From Phytophthora colocasiae (lineage: Eukaryota > Oomycota > Peronosporomycetes > Peronosporales > Peronosporaceae): a stretch of 64,000 nt of DNA. This document shows, in pieces, positions 27,113 to 39,782 of the stretch. Location of the stretch: contig JAGKQI010000046.1 of the NCBI GenBank assembly GCA_018806915.1, positions 1 to 64,000 of the forward strand, given 5' to 3'. The position numbers and the translations under genes are program-made. The notes under the pieces are model-generated. The model ran no database searches, was not told where the DNA came from, and saw only the letters and a program-made list of their open reading frames with translations. How positions within the stretch are numbered: position 1 is the stretch's first letter; each line of letters opens with the position of its first letter.

Positions 27113-28385
27113 ATGCACGCCAACAAGGCTTTACCTATTTCTATATACAACACTCAGGATCAAGCCGTATTATCCCATGACGTTCACACCGCACGCAAAC
27201 TAACCACTCAACTACCTTGGACGGCTACATTCACCGCCAACGATGACTCCGTCCTTTTGCCAGCAGCGCCTTCCCCCCTCGTCCGACTATACAACTAGAA
27301 GTACCGCTGAAAAGAATACACTCAGCCATCACGGCACCCATCTCACGCCAACGCCCGTCGCGGACATTTAGGCAAAAGCACCAACCGACTACTGGTAAAA
27401 ACACGCGACTAGTACGGACGGAGGTGAATCCAGCTCGAAACGATACCACAGATTTAACTGCTGAGATGCTGTCTTTAGCATTGACAAGCTGTTATTATTT
27501 GCATCCGCAAAAAAACGTCGTGATCTAAAGAGCACATAAAGATATCACCCTCAACATGCCCGAGCACGTCCGCGAGCGCGTGAAGCACCCAAGAACTTTG
27601 CATGATATTCGCTTTTTAAGCATTGTAAGAAGTGCAGCTCTCGAGCTGACCGCACCGTTGCGCGAGCTCGTCGTTAGTGATTCCCAAGTTCTCGACGACA
27701 TTCCGTCCGAGTTCCATGACAATTTTTCCGACCTAAAAGATGCTTTTGTATCATCTTCAACGCTTCAGCTCGAGCCCGAAAGGGAGCGCATTCTAGTTTG
27801 GGATGCCCCTCTTCCATCAAAATGGGTGAAATCCTACAACCCTTTGGTAACGCTCACGACAAACTTTTTCGAGGCTTGTTCAGTTCGCCGGAGGTCATAG
27901 GACTCCTTATCACATCGAGGAAGCTGCTGCAGCAATCTACGGTTGCTTGATTGAGGGAGAATAAAAGTGGGGAATTCAAGTTAAAAGACGGCTCTATCAT
28001 TTCGTGCACACAGCATGTCGGAGACACAGTCTACATTCCGCCAGGATTTAGTCATCGTGTTACAACGGTGTCTGACGGCGTCATGCGTATCGGCGAGACT
28101 GTGTTGATTCGTGCTTCTATACTATCGTTTGAAGCCAACATCTCTAAACCGTTTAACGGAGCTGACGGACCTCGATGCAATGTCGAGAAGGAGGCATGTA
28201 AGTTGTGCTCAAATTTTCAAATTAAAGTGACCCAGAGAGAAATCAAGAAACGAGGATCTTGGTATGGGCCGGCTACAAGAACAAGGTATGCCCGATCTGT
28301 GGGAGGTACTGCAACCAGAAACAAAGCAGGAAAAAAGCGTAGGAAGTGTAGATTTACTCCGAAACGGAAGAAAAAACAAGTATGA
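27113..28385 (+). pseudogene. Array gene copy R3, reference copy: N-segment, middle segment, cupin, basic tail
   Basis: The N-terminal part 27113-27298 is cut by a six-C run. The middle part 27556-27900 is 114 codons and includes ILVWDAPLPSKWVKSYNPLV. The HIEE codons at 27911 and GDTVYIPPGFSH at 28020-28055 lie in different frames because of extra bases between them (TTGAGGGAG, AATAAAAG, GTGGGGAA). The same stretches are in frame in left copy L3. The tail has 11 Lys/Arg among its last 17 residues and could act as a nuclear signal. The combination suggests a metal-binding cupin protein with a basic tail; no family name can be assigned. There is no signal peptide. Confidence 0.55.
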
Positions 28386-28743
28386 AAAGGTAGTCGGCTA
28401 CTGCATCAAGCAAAATATACAAGATTTTTCTCAGTCAAAGCAAATTGCCAACAACTTGAAAGCGAAAACGAACCTAACAACCATAACAATTATTTTAATG
28501 CAGAATTTGTTGTTGTTGCTATGTGTTCTTTCGAGTTATTCCTGGTTAAATACATCCACAAAATGAGTATGTGGTCACGATCATTTTACTACATTTACTG
28601 ATGAAACTTTGTAACAACTACCTAAGAAGTATAACTGAAATGATGAGTTTCACACTTGTTTTGGAGAGCTTTTATGTTGCAATTTTTTCGTTTATGCTCT
28701 CACTGTTTCTACTTGTAGGCAACAACACTGTTTATATACAAAC
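28386..28743 (+). other. Spacer between array gene copies
   Basis: About 360 bp of AT-rich sequence between the stop of one gene copy and the ATG of the next, present in every unit. It has poly-T runs, a TTGTTGTTGTTG tract, and TTTATATAC about 15 bases before the next ATG. Short hydrophobic reading frames run through it, but their composition looks like translated AT-rich noise. It is the natural place for a promoter and a 3' end. Confidence 0.5.
28579..28597 (+). promoter_or_regulatory. Possible oomycete Inr/FPR-like initiator
   Basis: GATCATTTTACTACATTTA resembles the oomycete initiator plus flanking promoter region, whose core is TCATTYY followed by CAWTTT, but it has two extra bases between the halves. 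It lies about 150 bp upstream of the N-terminal ATG at 28744 and recurs in nearly every unit of both arms. The match is by eye only, and a short AT-rich motif like this can occur by chance. Confidence 0.3.
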
Positions 28744-30021
28744 ATGCACGCCAACAAGGCTTTACCTATTTCTATATACAACACTCAGGATCAAGCCGTA
28801 TTATCCCATGACGTTCACACCGCACGCAAACTAACCACTCAACTACCTTGGACGGCTACATTCACCGCCAACGATGACTCCGTCCTTTTGCCAGCAGCGC
28901 CTTCCCCTCGTCCGACTATACAACTAGAAGTACCGCTCAAAAGAATACACTCAGCCATCACGGCACCCATCTCACGCCAACGCCCGTCGCAGACATTTAG
29001 GCAAAAGCACCTACCGACTACTGGTAAAAACATGCGACTAGTACGGACGGAGGTGAATCCAGCTCGAAACGATACCACAGATTTAACTGCTGAGATGCTG
29101 TCTTTAGCATTGACAAGCTGTTATTATTTGCATCCGCAAAAACGTCGTGATCTAAAGAGCACATAAAGATATCACCCTCAACATGCCCGAGCACGTCCGC
29201 GAGCGCGTGAAGCACCCAAGAACTTTGCATGATATTCGCTTTTAAGCATTGTAAGAAGTGCAGCTCTCGAGCTGACCGCACCGTTGCGCGAGCTCGTCGT
29301 TAGTGATTCCCAAGTTCTCGACGACATTCCGTCCGAGTTCCATGACAATTTTTCCGACCTAAAAGATGCTTTTGTATCATCTTCAACGCTTCAGCTCGAG
29401 CCCGAAAGGGAGCGCATTCTAGTTTGGGATGCCCCTCTTCCATCAAAATGGGTGAAATCCTACAACCCTTTGGTAACGCTCACGACAAACTTTTTCGAGG
29501 CTTGTTCAGTTCGTCGGAGGTCATAGGACTCCTTATCACATCGAGGAAGCTGCTGCAGCAATCTACGGTTGCTTGATTGAGGGAGAATAAAAGTGGGGAA
29601 TTCAAGTTAAAAGACGGCTCTATCATTTCGTGCACACAGCATGTCGGAGACACAGTCTACATTCCGCCAGGATTTAGTCATCGTGTTACAACGGTGTCTG
29701 ACGGCGTCATGCGTATCGGCGAGACTGTGTTGATTCGTGCTTCTATACTATCGTTTGAAGCCAACATCTCTAAACCGTTTAACGGAGCTGACGGACCTCG
29801 ATGCAATGTCGAGAAGGAGGCATGTAAGTTGTGCTCAAATTTTCAAATTAAAGTGACCCAGAGAGAAATCAAGAAACGAGGATCTTGGTATGGGCCGGCT
29901 ACAAGAACAAGGTATGCCCGATCTGTGGGAGGTACTGCAACCAGAAACAAAGCAGGAAAAAAAGCGTAGGAAGTGTAGATTTACTCCGAAACGGAAGAAA
30001 AAAGCAAGTATGAAAAGGTAG
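28744..30021 (+). pseudogene. Array gene copy R4, intact N-terminal segment
   Basis: A four-C run replaces the usual six, so the N-terminal frame stays open for 140 codons (28744-29166), ending at HPQKRRDLKST just before MPEHVRERV. It carries the CCGCTCAAAAG / CGCAGAC / ACATGCG variant group shared with R8, L3, L6 and L8. Confidence 0.55.
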
Positions 30022-30371
30022 TCGGCTACTGCATCAAGCAAAATATACAATATTTTTCTCAGTCAAAGCAAATTGCCAACAACTTGAAAGCGAAAACGAA
30101 CCTAACAACCATAACAATTATTTTAATGCAGAATTTGTTGTTGTTGCTATGTGTTCTTTCGAGTTATTCCTGGTTAAATACATCCACAAAATGAGTATGT
30201 GGTCACGATCATTTTACTACATTTACTGATGAAACTTTGTAACAACTACCTAAGAAGTATAACTGAAATGATGAGTTTCACACTTGTTTTGGAGAGCTTT
30301 TATGTTGCAATTTTTTCGTTTATGCTCTCACTGTTTCTACTTGTAGGCAACAACACTGTTTATATACAAAC

Positions 30372-31644
30372 ATGCACGCCAACAAGGCTTTACCTATTTC
30401 TATATACAACACTCAGGATCAAGCCGTATTATCCCATGACGTTCACACCGCACGCAAACTAACCACTCAACTACCTTGGACGGCTACATTCACCGCCAAC
30501 GATGACTCCGTCCTTTCGCTAGCAGCGCCTTCCCCCCTCGTCCGACTATACAACTAGAAGTACCGCTGAAAAGAATACACTCAGCCATCACGGCACCCAT
30601 CTCACGCCAACGCCCGTCGCGGACATTTAGGCAAAAGCACCAACCGACTACTGGTAAAAACACGCGACTAGTACGGACGGAGGTGAATCCAGCTCGAAAC
30701 GATACCACAGATTTAACTGCTGAGATGCTGTCTTTAGCATTGACAAGCTGTTATTATTTGCATCCGCAAAAAACGTCGTGATCTAAAGAGCACATAAAGA
30801 TATCACCCTCAACATGCCCGAGCACGTCCGCGAGCGCGTGAAGCACCCAAGAACTTTGCATGATATTCGCTTTTAAGCATTGTAAGAAGTGCAGCTCTCG
30901 AGCTGACCGCACCGTTGCGCGAGCTCGTCGTTAGTGATTCCCAAGTTCTCGACGACATTCCGTCCGAGTTCCATGACAATTTTTCCGACCTAAAAGATGC
31001 TTTTGTATCATCTTCAACGCTTCAGCTCGAGCCCGAAAGGGAGCGCATTCTAGTTTGGGATGCCCCTCTTCCATCAAAATGGGTGAAATCCTACAACCCT
31101 TTGGTAACGCTCACGACAAACTTTTTCGAGGCTTGTTCAGTTCGTCGGAGGTCATAGGACTCCTTATCACATCGAGGAAGCTGCTGCAGCAATCTACGGT
31201 TGCTTGATTGAGGGAGAATAAAAGTGGGGAATTCAAGTTAAAAGACGGCTCTATCATTTCGTGCACACAGCATGTCGGAGACACAGTCTACATTCCGCCA
31301 GGATTTAGTCATCGTGTTACAACGGTGTCTGACGGCGTCATGCGTATCGGCGAGACTGTGTTGATTCGTGCTTCTATACTATCGTTTGAAGCCAACATCT
31401 CTAAACCGTTTAACGGAGCTGACGGACCTCGATGCAATGTCGAGAAGGAGGCATGTAAGTTGTGCTCAAATTTTCAAATTAAAGTGACCCAGAGAGAAAT
31501 CAAGAAACGAGGATCTTGGTATGGGCCGGCTACAAGAACAAGGTATGCCCGATCTGTGGGAGGTACTGCAACCAGAAACAAAGCAGGAAAAAAAAGCGTA
31601 GGAAGTGTAGATTTACTCCGAAACGGAAGAAAAAACAAGTATGA
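30372..31644 (+). pseudogene. Array gene copy R5
   Basis: Cupin frame 31208-31825 (205 codons) runs past the usual stop because the A run near 31590 is longer. Variant CTTTCGCTAGCAGCG near 30513 is shared with R7. Confidence 0.5.
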
Positions 31645-32002
31645 AAAGGTAGTCGGCTACTGCATCAAGCAAAATATACAAGATTTTTCTCAGTCAAAGC
31701 AAATTGCCAACAACTTGAAAGCGAAAACGAACCTAACAACCATAACAATTATTTTAATGCAGAATTTGTTGTTGTTGCTATGTGTTCTTTCGAGTTATTC
31801 CTGGTTAAATACATCCACAAAATGAGTATGTGGTCACGATCATTTTACTACATTTACTGATGAAACTTTGTAACAACTACCTAAGAAGTATAACTGAAAT
31901 GATGAGTTTCACACTTGTTTTGGAGAGCTTTTATGTTGCAATTTTTTCGTTTATGCTCTCACTGTTTCTACTTGTAGGCAACAACACTGTTTATATACAA
32001 AC

Positions 32003-33275
32003 ATGCACGCCAACAAGGCTTTACCTATTTCTATATACAACACTCAGGATCAAGCCGTATTATCCCATGACGTTCACACCGCACGCAAACTAACCACTCA
32101 ACTACCTTGGACGGCTACATTCACCGCCAACGATGACTCCGTCCTTTTGCCAGCAGCGCCTTCCCCCCTCGTCCGACTATACAACTAGAAGTACCGCTGA
32201 AAAGAATACACTCAGCCATCACGGCACCCATCTCACGCCAACGCCCGTCGCGGACATTTAGGCAAAAGCACCAACCGACTACTGGTAAAAACACGCGACT
32301 AGTACGGACGGAGGTGAATCCAGCTCGAAACGATACCACAGATTTAACTGCTGAGATGCTGTCTTTAGCATTGACAAGCTGTTATTATTTGCATCCGCAA
32401 AAAAACGTCGTGATCTAAAGAGCACATAAAGATATCACCCTCAACATGCCCGAGCACGTCCGCGAGCGCGTGAAGCACCCAAGAACTTTGCATGATATTC
32501 GCTTTTTAAGCATTGTAAGAAGTGCAGCTCTCGAGCTGACCGCACCGTTGCGCGAGCTCGTCGTTAGTGATTCCCAAGTTCTCGACGACATTCCGTCCGA
32601 GTTCCATGACAATTTTTCCGACCTAAAAGATGCTTTTGTATCATCTTCAACGCTTCAGCTCGAGCCCGAAAGGGAGCGCATTCTAGTTTGGGATGCCCCT
32701 CTTCCATCAAAATGGGTGAAATCCTACAACCCTTTGGTAACGCTCACGACAAACTTTTTCGAGGCTTGTTCAGTTCGTCGGAGGTCATAGGACTCCTTAT
32801 CACATCGAGGAAGCTGCTGCAGCAATCTACGGTTGCTTGATTGAGGGAGAATAAAAGTGGGGAATTCAAGTTAAAAGACGGCTCTATCATTTCGTGCACA
32901 CAGCATGTCGGAGACACAGTCTACATTCCGCCAGGATTTAGTCATCGTGTTACAACGGTGTCTGACGGCGTCATGCGTATCGGCGAGACTGTGTTGATTC
33001 GTGCTTCTATACTATCGTTTGAAGCCAACATCTCTAAACCGTTTAACGGAGCTGACGGACCTCGATGCAATGTCGAGAAGGAGGCATGTAAGTTGTGCTC
33101 AAATTTTCAAATTAAAGTGACCCAGAGAGAAATCAAGAAACGAGGATCTTGGTATGGGCCGGCTACAAGAACAAGGTATGCCCGATCTGTGGGAGGTACT
33201 GCAACCAGAAACAAAGCAGGAAAAAAGCGTAGGAAGTGTAGATTTACTCCGAAACGGAAGAAAAAACAAGTATGA
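32003..33275 (+). pseudogene. Array gene copy R6
   Basis: Near-consensus copy. Middle piece 32446-32790 and cupin piece 32841-33275 are open in separate frames. Confidence 0.5.
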
Positions 33276-33633
33276 AAAGGTAGTCGGCTACTGCATCAAG
33301 CAAAATATACAAGATTTTTCTCAGTCAAAGCAAATTGCCAACAACTTGAAAGCGAAAACGAACCTAACAACCATAACAATTATTTTAATGCAGAATTTGT
33401 TGTTGTTGCTATGTGTTCTTTCGAGTTATTCCTGGTTAAATACATCCACAAAATGAGTATGTGGTCACGATCATTTTACTACATTTACTGATGAAACTTT
33501 GTAACAACTACCTAAGAAGTATAACTGAAATGATGAGTTTCACACTTGTTTTGGAGAGCTTTTATGTTGCAATTTTTTCGTTTATGCTCTCACTGTTTCT
33601 ACTTGTAGGCAACAACACTGTTTATATACAAAC

Positions 33634-34899
33634 ATGCACGCCAACAAGGCTTTACCTATTTCTATATACAACACTCAGGATCAAGCCGTATTATCCCATG
33701 ACGTTCACACCGCACGCAAACTAACCACTCAACTACCTTGGACGGCTACATTCACCACCAACGATGACTCCGTCCTTTCGCTAGCAGCGCCTTCCCTCGT
33801 CCGACTATACAACTAGAAGTACCGCTGAAAAGAATACACTCAGCCATCACGGCACCCATCTCACGCCAACGCCCGTCGCGGACATTTAGGCAAAAGCACC
33901 AACCGACTACTGGTAAAACATGCGACTAGTACGGACGGAGGTGAATCCAGCTCGAAACGATACCACAGATTTAACTGCTGAGATGCTGTCTTTAGCATTG
34001 ACAAGCTGTTATTATTTGCATCCGCAAAAAACGTCGTGATCTAAAGAGCACATAAAGATATCACCCTCAACATGCCCGAGCACGTCCGCGAGCGCGTGAA
34101 GCACCCAAGAACTTTGCATGATATTCGCTTTTTAAGCATTGTAAGTGCAGCTCTCGAGCTGACCGCACCGTTGCGCGAGCTCGTCGTTAGTGATTCCCAA
34201 GTTCTCGACGACATTCCGTCCGAGTTCCATGACAATTTTTCCGACCTAAAAGATGCTTTTGTATCATCTTCAACGCTTCAGCTCGAGCCCGAAAGGGAGC
34301 GCATTCTAGTTTGGGATGCCCCTCTTCCATCAAAATGGGTGAAATCCTACAACCCTTTGGTAACGCTCACGACAAACTTTTTCGAGGCTTGTTCAGTTCG
34401 TCGGAGGTCATAGGACTCCTTATCACATCGAGGAAGCTGCTGCAGCAATCTACGGTTGCTTGATTGAGGGAGAATAAAAGTGGGGAATTCAAGTTAAAAG
34501 ACGGCTCTATCATTTCGTGCACACAGCATGTCGGAGACACAGTCTACATTCCGCCAGGATTTAGTCATCGTGTTACAACGGTGTCTGACGGCGTCATGCG
34601 TATCGGCGAGACTGTGTTGATTCGTGCTTCTATACTATCGTTTGAAGCCAACATCTCTAAACCGTTTAACGGAGCTGACGGACCTCGATGCAATGTCGAG
34701 AAGGAGGCATGTAAGTTGTGCTCAAATTTTCAAATTAAAGTGACCCAGAGAGAAATCAAGAAACGAGGATCTTGGTATGGGCCGGCTACAAGAACAAGGT
34801 ATGCCCGATCTGTGGGAGGTACTGCAACCAGAAACAAAGCAGGAAAAAAAGCGTAGGAAGTGTAGATTTACTCCGAAACGGAAGAAAAAACAAGTATGA
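33634..34899 (+). pseudogene. Array gene copy R7
   Basis: A three-base deletion (ATTGTAAGTGCAGC near 34140) keeps the middle frame open at 113 codons (34072-34413). It shares CTTTCGCTAGCAGCG with R5. Confidence 0.5.
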
Positions 34900-35259
34900 A
34901 AAGGTAGTCGGCTACTGCATCAAGCAAAATATACAAGATTTTTCTCAGTCAAAGCAAATTGCCAACAACTTGAAAGCGAAAACGAACCTAACAACCATAA
35001 CAATTATTTTAATGCAGAATTTGTTGTTGTTGCTATGTGTTCTTTCGAGTTATTCCTGGTTAAATACATCCACAAAATGAGTATGTGGTCACGATCATTT
35101 TACTACATTTACTGATGAAACTTTGTAACAACTACCTAAGAAGTATAACTGAAATGATGAGTTTCACACTTGTTTTGGAGAGCTTTTTATGTTGCAATTT
35201 TTTTCGTTTATGCTCTCACTGTTTCTACTTGTAGGCAACAACACTGTTTATATACAAAC

Positions 35260-36528
35260 ATGCACGCCAACAAGGCTTTACCTATTTCTATATACAACAC
35301 TCAGGATCAAGCCGTATTATCCCATGACGTTCACACCGCACGCAAACTAAGCACTCAACTACCTTTGACGGCTACATTCACCGCCAACGATGACTCCGTC
35401 CTTTTGCCAGCAGCGCCTTCCCCTCGTCCGACTATACAACTAGAAGTACCGCTCAAAAGAATACACTCAGCCATCACGGCACCCATCTCACGCCAACGCC
35501 CGTCGCAGACATTTAGGCAAAAGCACCTACCGACTACTGGTAAAAACATGCGACTAGTACGGACGGAGGTGAATCCAGCTCGAAACGATACCACAGATTT
35601 AACTGCTGAGATTCTGTCTTTAGCATTGACAAGCTGTTATTATTCGCATCCGAAAAAAAACGTCGTGATCTAAAGAGCACATAAATATATCACACTCAAC
35701 ATGCCCGAGCACGTCCTCGAGCGCGTGAAGGACCCAACAACTTGGCATGATAGTCGCTGTTTAAGCATTCGAAGAAGTGCAGCTCTCGAGCTGACCGCAC
35801 CGTTGCGCGAGCTCGTCGTTAGTGATTCCCAAGTTCTCGACGACATTCCGTCCGAGTTCCATGACATTTTTTCGACCTAAAAGATGCTTTTGTATCATCT
35901 TCAACGCTTCAGCTCGAGCCCGAAAGGGAGCGCATTCTAGTTTGGGATGCCCCTCTTCCATCAAAATGGGTGAAATCCTACAACCCTTTGGTAACGCTCA
36001 CGACAAACTTTTTCGAGGCTTGTTCAGTTCGTCGGAGGTCATAGGACTCCTTATCACATCGAGGAAGCTGCTGCAGCAATCTACGGTTGCTTGATTGAGG
36101 GAGAATAAAAGTGGGAATTCAAGTTAAAAGACGGCTCTATCATTTCGTGCACACAGCATGTCGGAGACACAGTCTACATTCCGCCAGGATTTAGTCATCG
36201 TGTTACAACGGTGTCTGACGGCGTCATGCGTATCGGCGAGACTGTGTTGATTCGTGCTTCTATACTATCGTTTGAAGCCAACATCTCTAAACCGTTTAAC
36301 GGAGCTGACGGACCTCGATGCAATGTCGAGAAGGAGGCATGTAAGTTGTGCTCAAATTTTCAAATTAAAGTGACCCAGAGAGAAATCAAGAAACGAGGAT
36401 CTTGGTATGGGCCGGCTACAAGAACAAGGTATGCCCGATCTGTGGGAGGTACTGCAACCAGAAACAAAGCAGGAAAAAAGCGTAGGAAGTGTAGATTTAC
36501 TCCGAAACGGAAGAAAAAACAAGTATGA
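35260..36528 (+). pseudogene. Array gene copy R8 with a cluster of substitutions
   Basis: The N-terminal frame is open through 35673 (167 codons from 35170). It has the same variant group as R4. Between 35654 and 35775 about a dozen substitutions occur within 120 bp, at positions otherwise invariant in the right arm. Confidence 0.5.
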
Positions 36529-36889
36529 AAAGGTAGTCGGCTACTGCATCAAGCAAAATATACAAGATTTTTCTCAGTCAAAGCAAATTGCCAACAACTT
36601 GAAAGCGAAAACGAACCTAACAACCATAACAATTATTTTAATGCAGAATTTGTTGTTGTTGCTATGTGTTCTTTCGAGTTATTCCTGGTTAAATACATCC
36701 ACAAAATGAGTATGTGGTCACGATCATTTTACTACATTTACTGATGAAACTTTGTAACAACTACCTAAGAAGTATAACTGAAATGATGAGTTTCACACTT
36801 GTTTTGGAGAGCTTTTTATGTTGCTATTTTTTTTCGTTTATGCTCTCACTGTTTCTACTTGTAGGCAACAGCACTGTTTATATACAAAC

Positions 36890-38161
36890 ATGCACACCAA
36901 CAAGGCTTTACCTATTTCTATATACAACACTCAGGATCAAGCCGTATTATCCCATGACGTTCACACCGCACGCAAACTAACCACTCAACTACCTTGGACG
37001 GCTACATTCACCGCCAACGATGACTCCGTCCTTTTGCCAGCAGCGCCTTCCCCCCTCGTCCGACTATACAACTAGAAGTACCGCTGAAAAGAATACGCTC
37101 AGCCATCACGGCACCCATCTCACGCCAACGCCCGTCGCGGACATTTAGGCAAAAGCACCAACCGACTACTGGTAAAAACACGCGACTAGTACGGACGGAG
37201 GTGAATCCAGCTCGAAACGATACCACAGATTTAACTGCTGAGATGCTGTCTTTAGCATTGACAAGCTGTTATTATTTGCATCCGCAAAAAAACGTCGTGA
37301 TCTAAAGAGCACATAAAGATATCACCCTCAACATGCCCGAGCACGTCCGCGAGCGCGTGAAGCACCCAAGAACTTTGCATGATATTCGCTTTTAAGCATT
37401 GTAAGAAGTGCAGCTCTCGAGCTGACCGCACCGTTGCGCGAGCTCGTCGTTAGTGATTCCCAAGTTCTCGACGACATTCCGTCCGAGTTCCATGACAATT
37501 TTTCCGACCTAAAAGATGCTTTTGTATCATCTTCAACGCTTCAGCTCGAGCCCGAAAGGAGCGCATTCTAGTTTGGGATGCCCCTCTTCCATCAAAATGG
37601 GTGAAATCCTACAACCCTTTGGTAACGCTCACGACAAACTTTTTCGAGGCTTGTTCAGTTCGTCGGAGGTCATAGGACTCCTTATCACATCGAGGAAGCT
37701 GCTGCAGCAATCTACGGTTGCTTGATTGAGGGAGAATAAAAGTGGGAATTCAAGTTAAAAGACGGCTCTATCATTTCGTGCACACAGCATGTCGGAGACA
37801 CAGTCTACATTCCGCCAGGATTTAGTCATCGTGTTACAACGGTGTCTGACGGCGTCATGCGTATCGGCGAGACTGTGTTGATTCGTGCTTCTATACTATC
37901 GTTTGAAGCCAACATCTCTAAACCGTTTAACGGAGCTGACGGACCTCGATGCAATGTCGAGAAGGAGGCATGTAAGTTGTGCTCAAATTTTCAAATTAAA
38001 GTGACCCAGAGAGAAATCAAGAAACGAGGATCTTGGTATGGGCCGGCTACAAGAACAAGGTATGCCCGATCTGTGGGAGGTACTGCAACCAGAAACAAAG
38101 CAGGATTTTAAAGCGTAGGAAGTGTAGATTTACTCCGAAACGGAAGAAAAAACAAGTATGA
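36890..38161 (+). pseudogene. Array gene copy R9
   Basis: Shares CAACAGCACTG and CACACCAAC substitutions only with R14, five units away. The A run after GCAGG is replaced by GGATTTTAAAGCG near 38104, creating a stop. Confidence 0.5.
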
Positions 38162-38519
38162 AAAGGTAGTCGGCTACTGCATCAAGCAAAATATACAAGA
38201 TTTTTCTCAGTCAAAGCAAATTGCCAACAACTTGAAAGCGAAAACGAACCTAACAACCATAACAATTATTTTAATGCAGAATTTGTTGTTGTTGCTATGT
38301 GTTCTTTCGAGTTATTCCTGGTTAAATACATCCACAAAATGAGTATGTGGTCACGATCATTTTACTACATTTACTGATGAAACTTTGTAACAACTACCTA
38401 AGAAGTATAACTGAAATGATGAGTTTCACACTTGTTTTGGAGAGCTTTTATGTTGCAATTTTTTCGTTTATGCTCTCACTGTTTCTACTTGTAGGCAACA
38501 ACACTGTTTATATACAAAC

Positions 38520-39782
38520 ATGCACGCCAACAAGGCTTTACCTATTTCTATATACAACACTCAGGATCAAGCCGTATTATCCCATGACCGCACGCAAACT
38601 AAGCACTCAACTACCTTGGACGGCTACATTCACCGCCAACGATGACTCCGTCCTTTTGCCAGCAGTGCCTTCCCCCCTCGTCCGACTATACAACTAGAAG
38701 TACCGCTGAAAAGAATACACTCAGCCATCACGGCACCCATCTCACGCCAACGCCCGTCGCGGACATTTAGGCAAAAGCACCAACCGACTACTGGTAAAAA
38801 CACGCGACTAGTACGGACGGAGGTGAATCCAGCTCGAAACGATACCACAGATTTAACTGCTGAGATGCTGTCTTTAGCATTGACAAGCTGTTATTATTTG
38901 CATCCGCAAAAAAACGTCGTGATCTAAAGAGCACATAAAGATATCACCCTCAACATGCCCGAGCACGTCCGCGAGCGCGTGAAGCACCCAAGAACTTTGC
39001 ATGATATTCGCTTTTAAGCATTGTAAGAAGTGCAGCTCTCGAGCTGACCGCACCGTTGCGCGAGCTCGTCGTTAGTGATTCCAAGTTCTAGACGACATTC
39101 CGTCCGAGTTCCATGACAATTTTTCCGACCTAAAAGATGCTTTTGTATCATCTTCAACGCTTCAGCTCGAGCCCGAAAGGGAGCGCATTCTAGTTTGGGA
39201 TGCCCCTCTTCCATCAAAATGGGTGAAATCCTACAACCCTTTGGTAACGCTCACGACAAACTTTTTCGAGGCTTGTTCAGTTCGTCGGAGGTCATAGGAC
39301 TCCTTATCACATCGAGGAAGCTGCTGCAGCAATCTACGGTTGCTTGATTGAGGGAGAATAAAAGTGGGGAATTCAAGTTAAAAGACGGCTCTATCATTTC
39401 GTGCACACAGCATGTCGGAGACACAGTCTACATTCCGCCAGGATTTAGTCATCGTGTTACAACGGTGTCTGACGGCGTCATGCGTATCGGCGAGACTGTG
39501 TTGATTCGTGCTTCTATACTATCGTTTGAAGCCAACATCTCTAAACCGTTTAACGGAGCTGACGGACCTCGATGCAATGTCGAGAAGGAGGCATGTAAGT
39601 TGTGCTCAAATTTTCAAATTAAAGTGACCCAGAGAGAAATCAAGAAACGAGGATCTTGGTATGGGCCGGCTACAAGAACAAGGTATGCCCGATCTGTGGG
39701 AGGTACTGCAACCAGAAACAAAGCAGGAAAAAAGCGTAGGAAGTGTAGATTTACTCCGAAACGGAAGAAAAAACAAGTATGA
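38520..39782 (+). pseudogene. Array gene copy R10
   Basis: Has the eight-base CATGACCGCACG deletion seen in R1 and R2. The middle segment is broken near 39083 (ATTCCAAGTTCTAGAC). The cupin half 39348-39782 is open. Confidence 0.5.

Larger units (their letters stand above)
27113..28743 (+). repeat. Representative complete array unit (gene plus spacer)
   Basis: This 1631 bp unit runs from one N-terminal ATG to the next. It holds a gene-like part of about 1.27 kb (27113-28385) and an AT-rich spacer (28386-28743). Within the gene part the open segments are 27113-27298 (N-terminal, then a frame break at a six-C run), 27556-27900 (114 aa, begins MPEHVRERV), and 27951-28385 (cupin half and basic tail). 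No terminal inverted repeats or target duplications are seen at unit edges, so the unit does not look like a transposon. Confidence 0.8.

Noticed and set aside
27231..27449. A 72-codon frame antisense to the N-terminal segment, repeated in nearly all units (also 30490-30708, 32121-32339 and others)
   Set aside because: It lies opposite a longer, more protein-like frame, has no motif, and its recurrence only reflects the tandem repeat.
27951..28385. Cupin ORF starting at TTG as an independent 144-aa gene
   Set aside because: TTG is not a plausible start here, and the sequence just upstream encodes the first cupin motif in another frame, so this is an internal piece of a longer gene.
28567..28743. 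Possible introns in the array unit (GTAAGT in the Cys cluster, GTATGT in the spacer, pyrimidine-rich TTTCTACTTGTAG acceptor)
   Set aside because: No pairing of donor and acceptor repairs the frame better than simple homopolymer correction, and the implied introns would be long for an oomycete.
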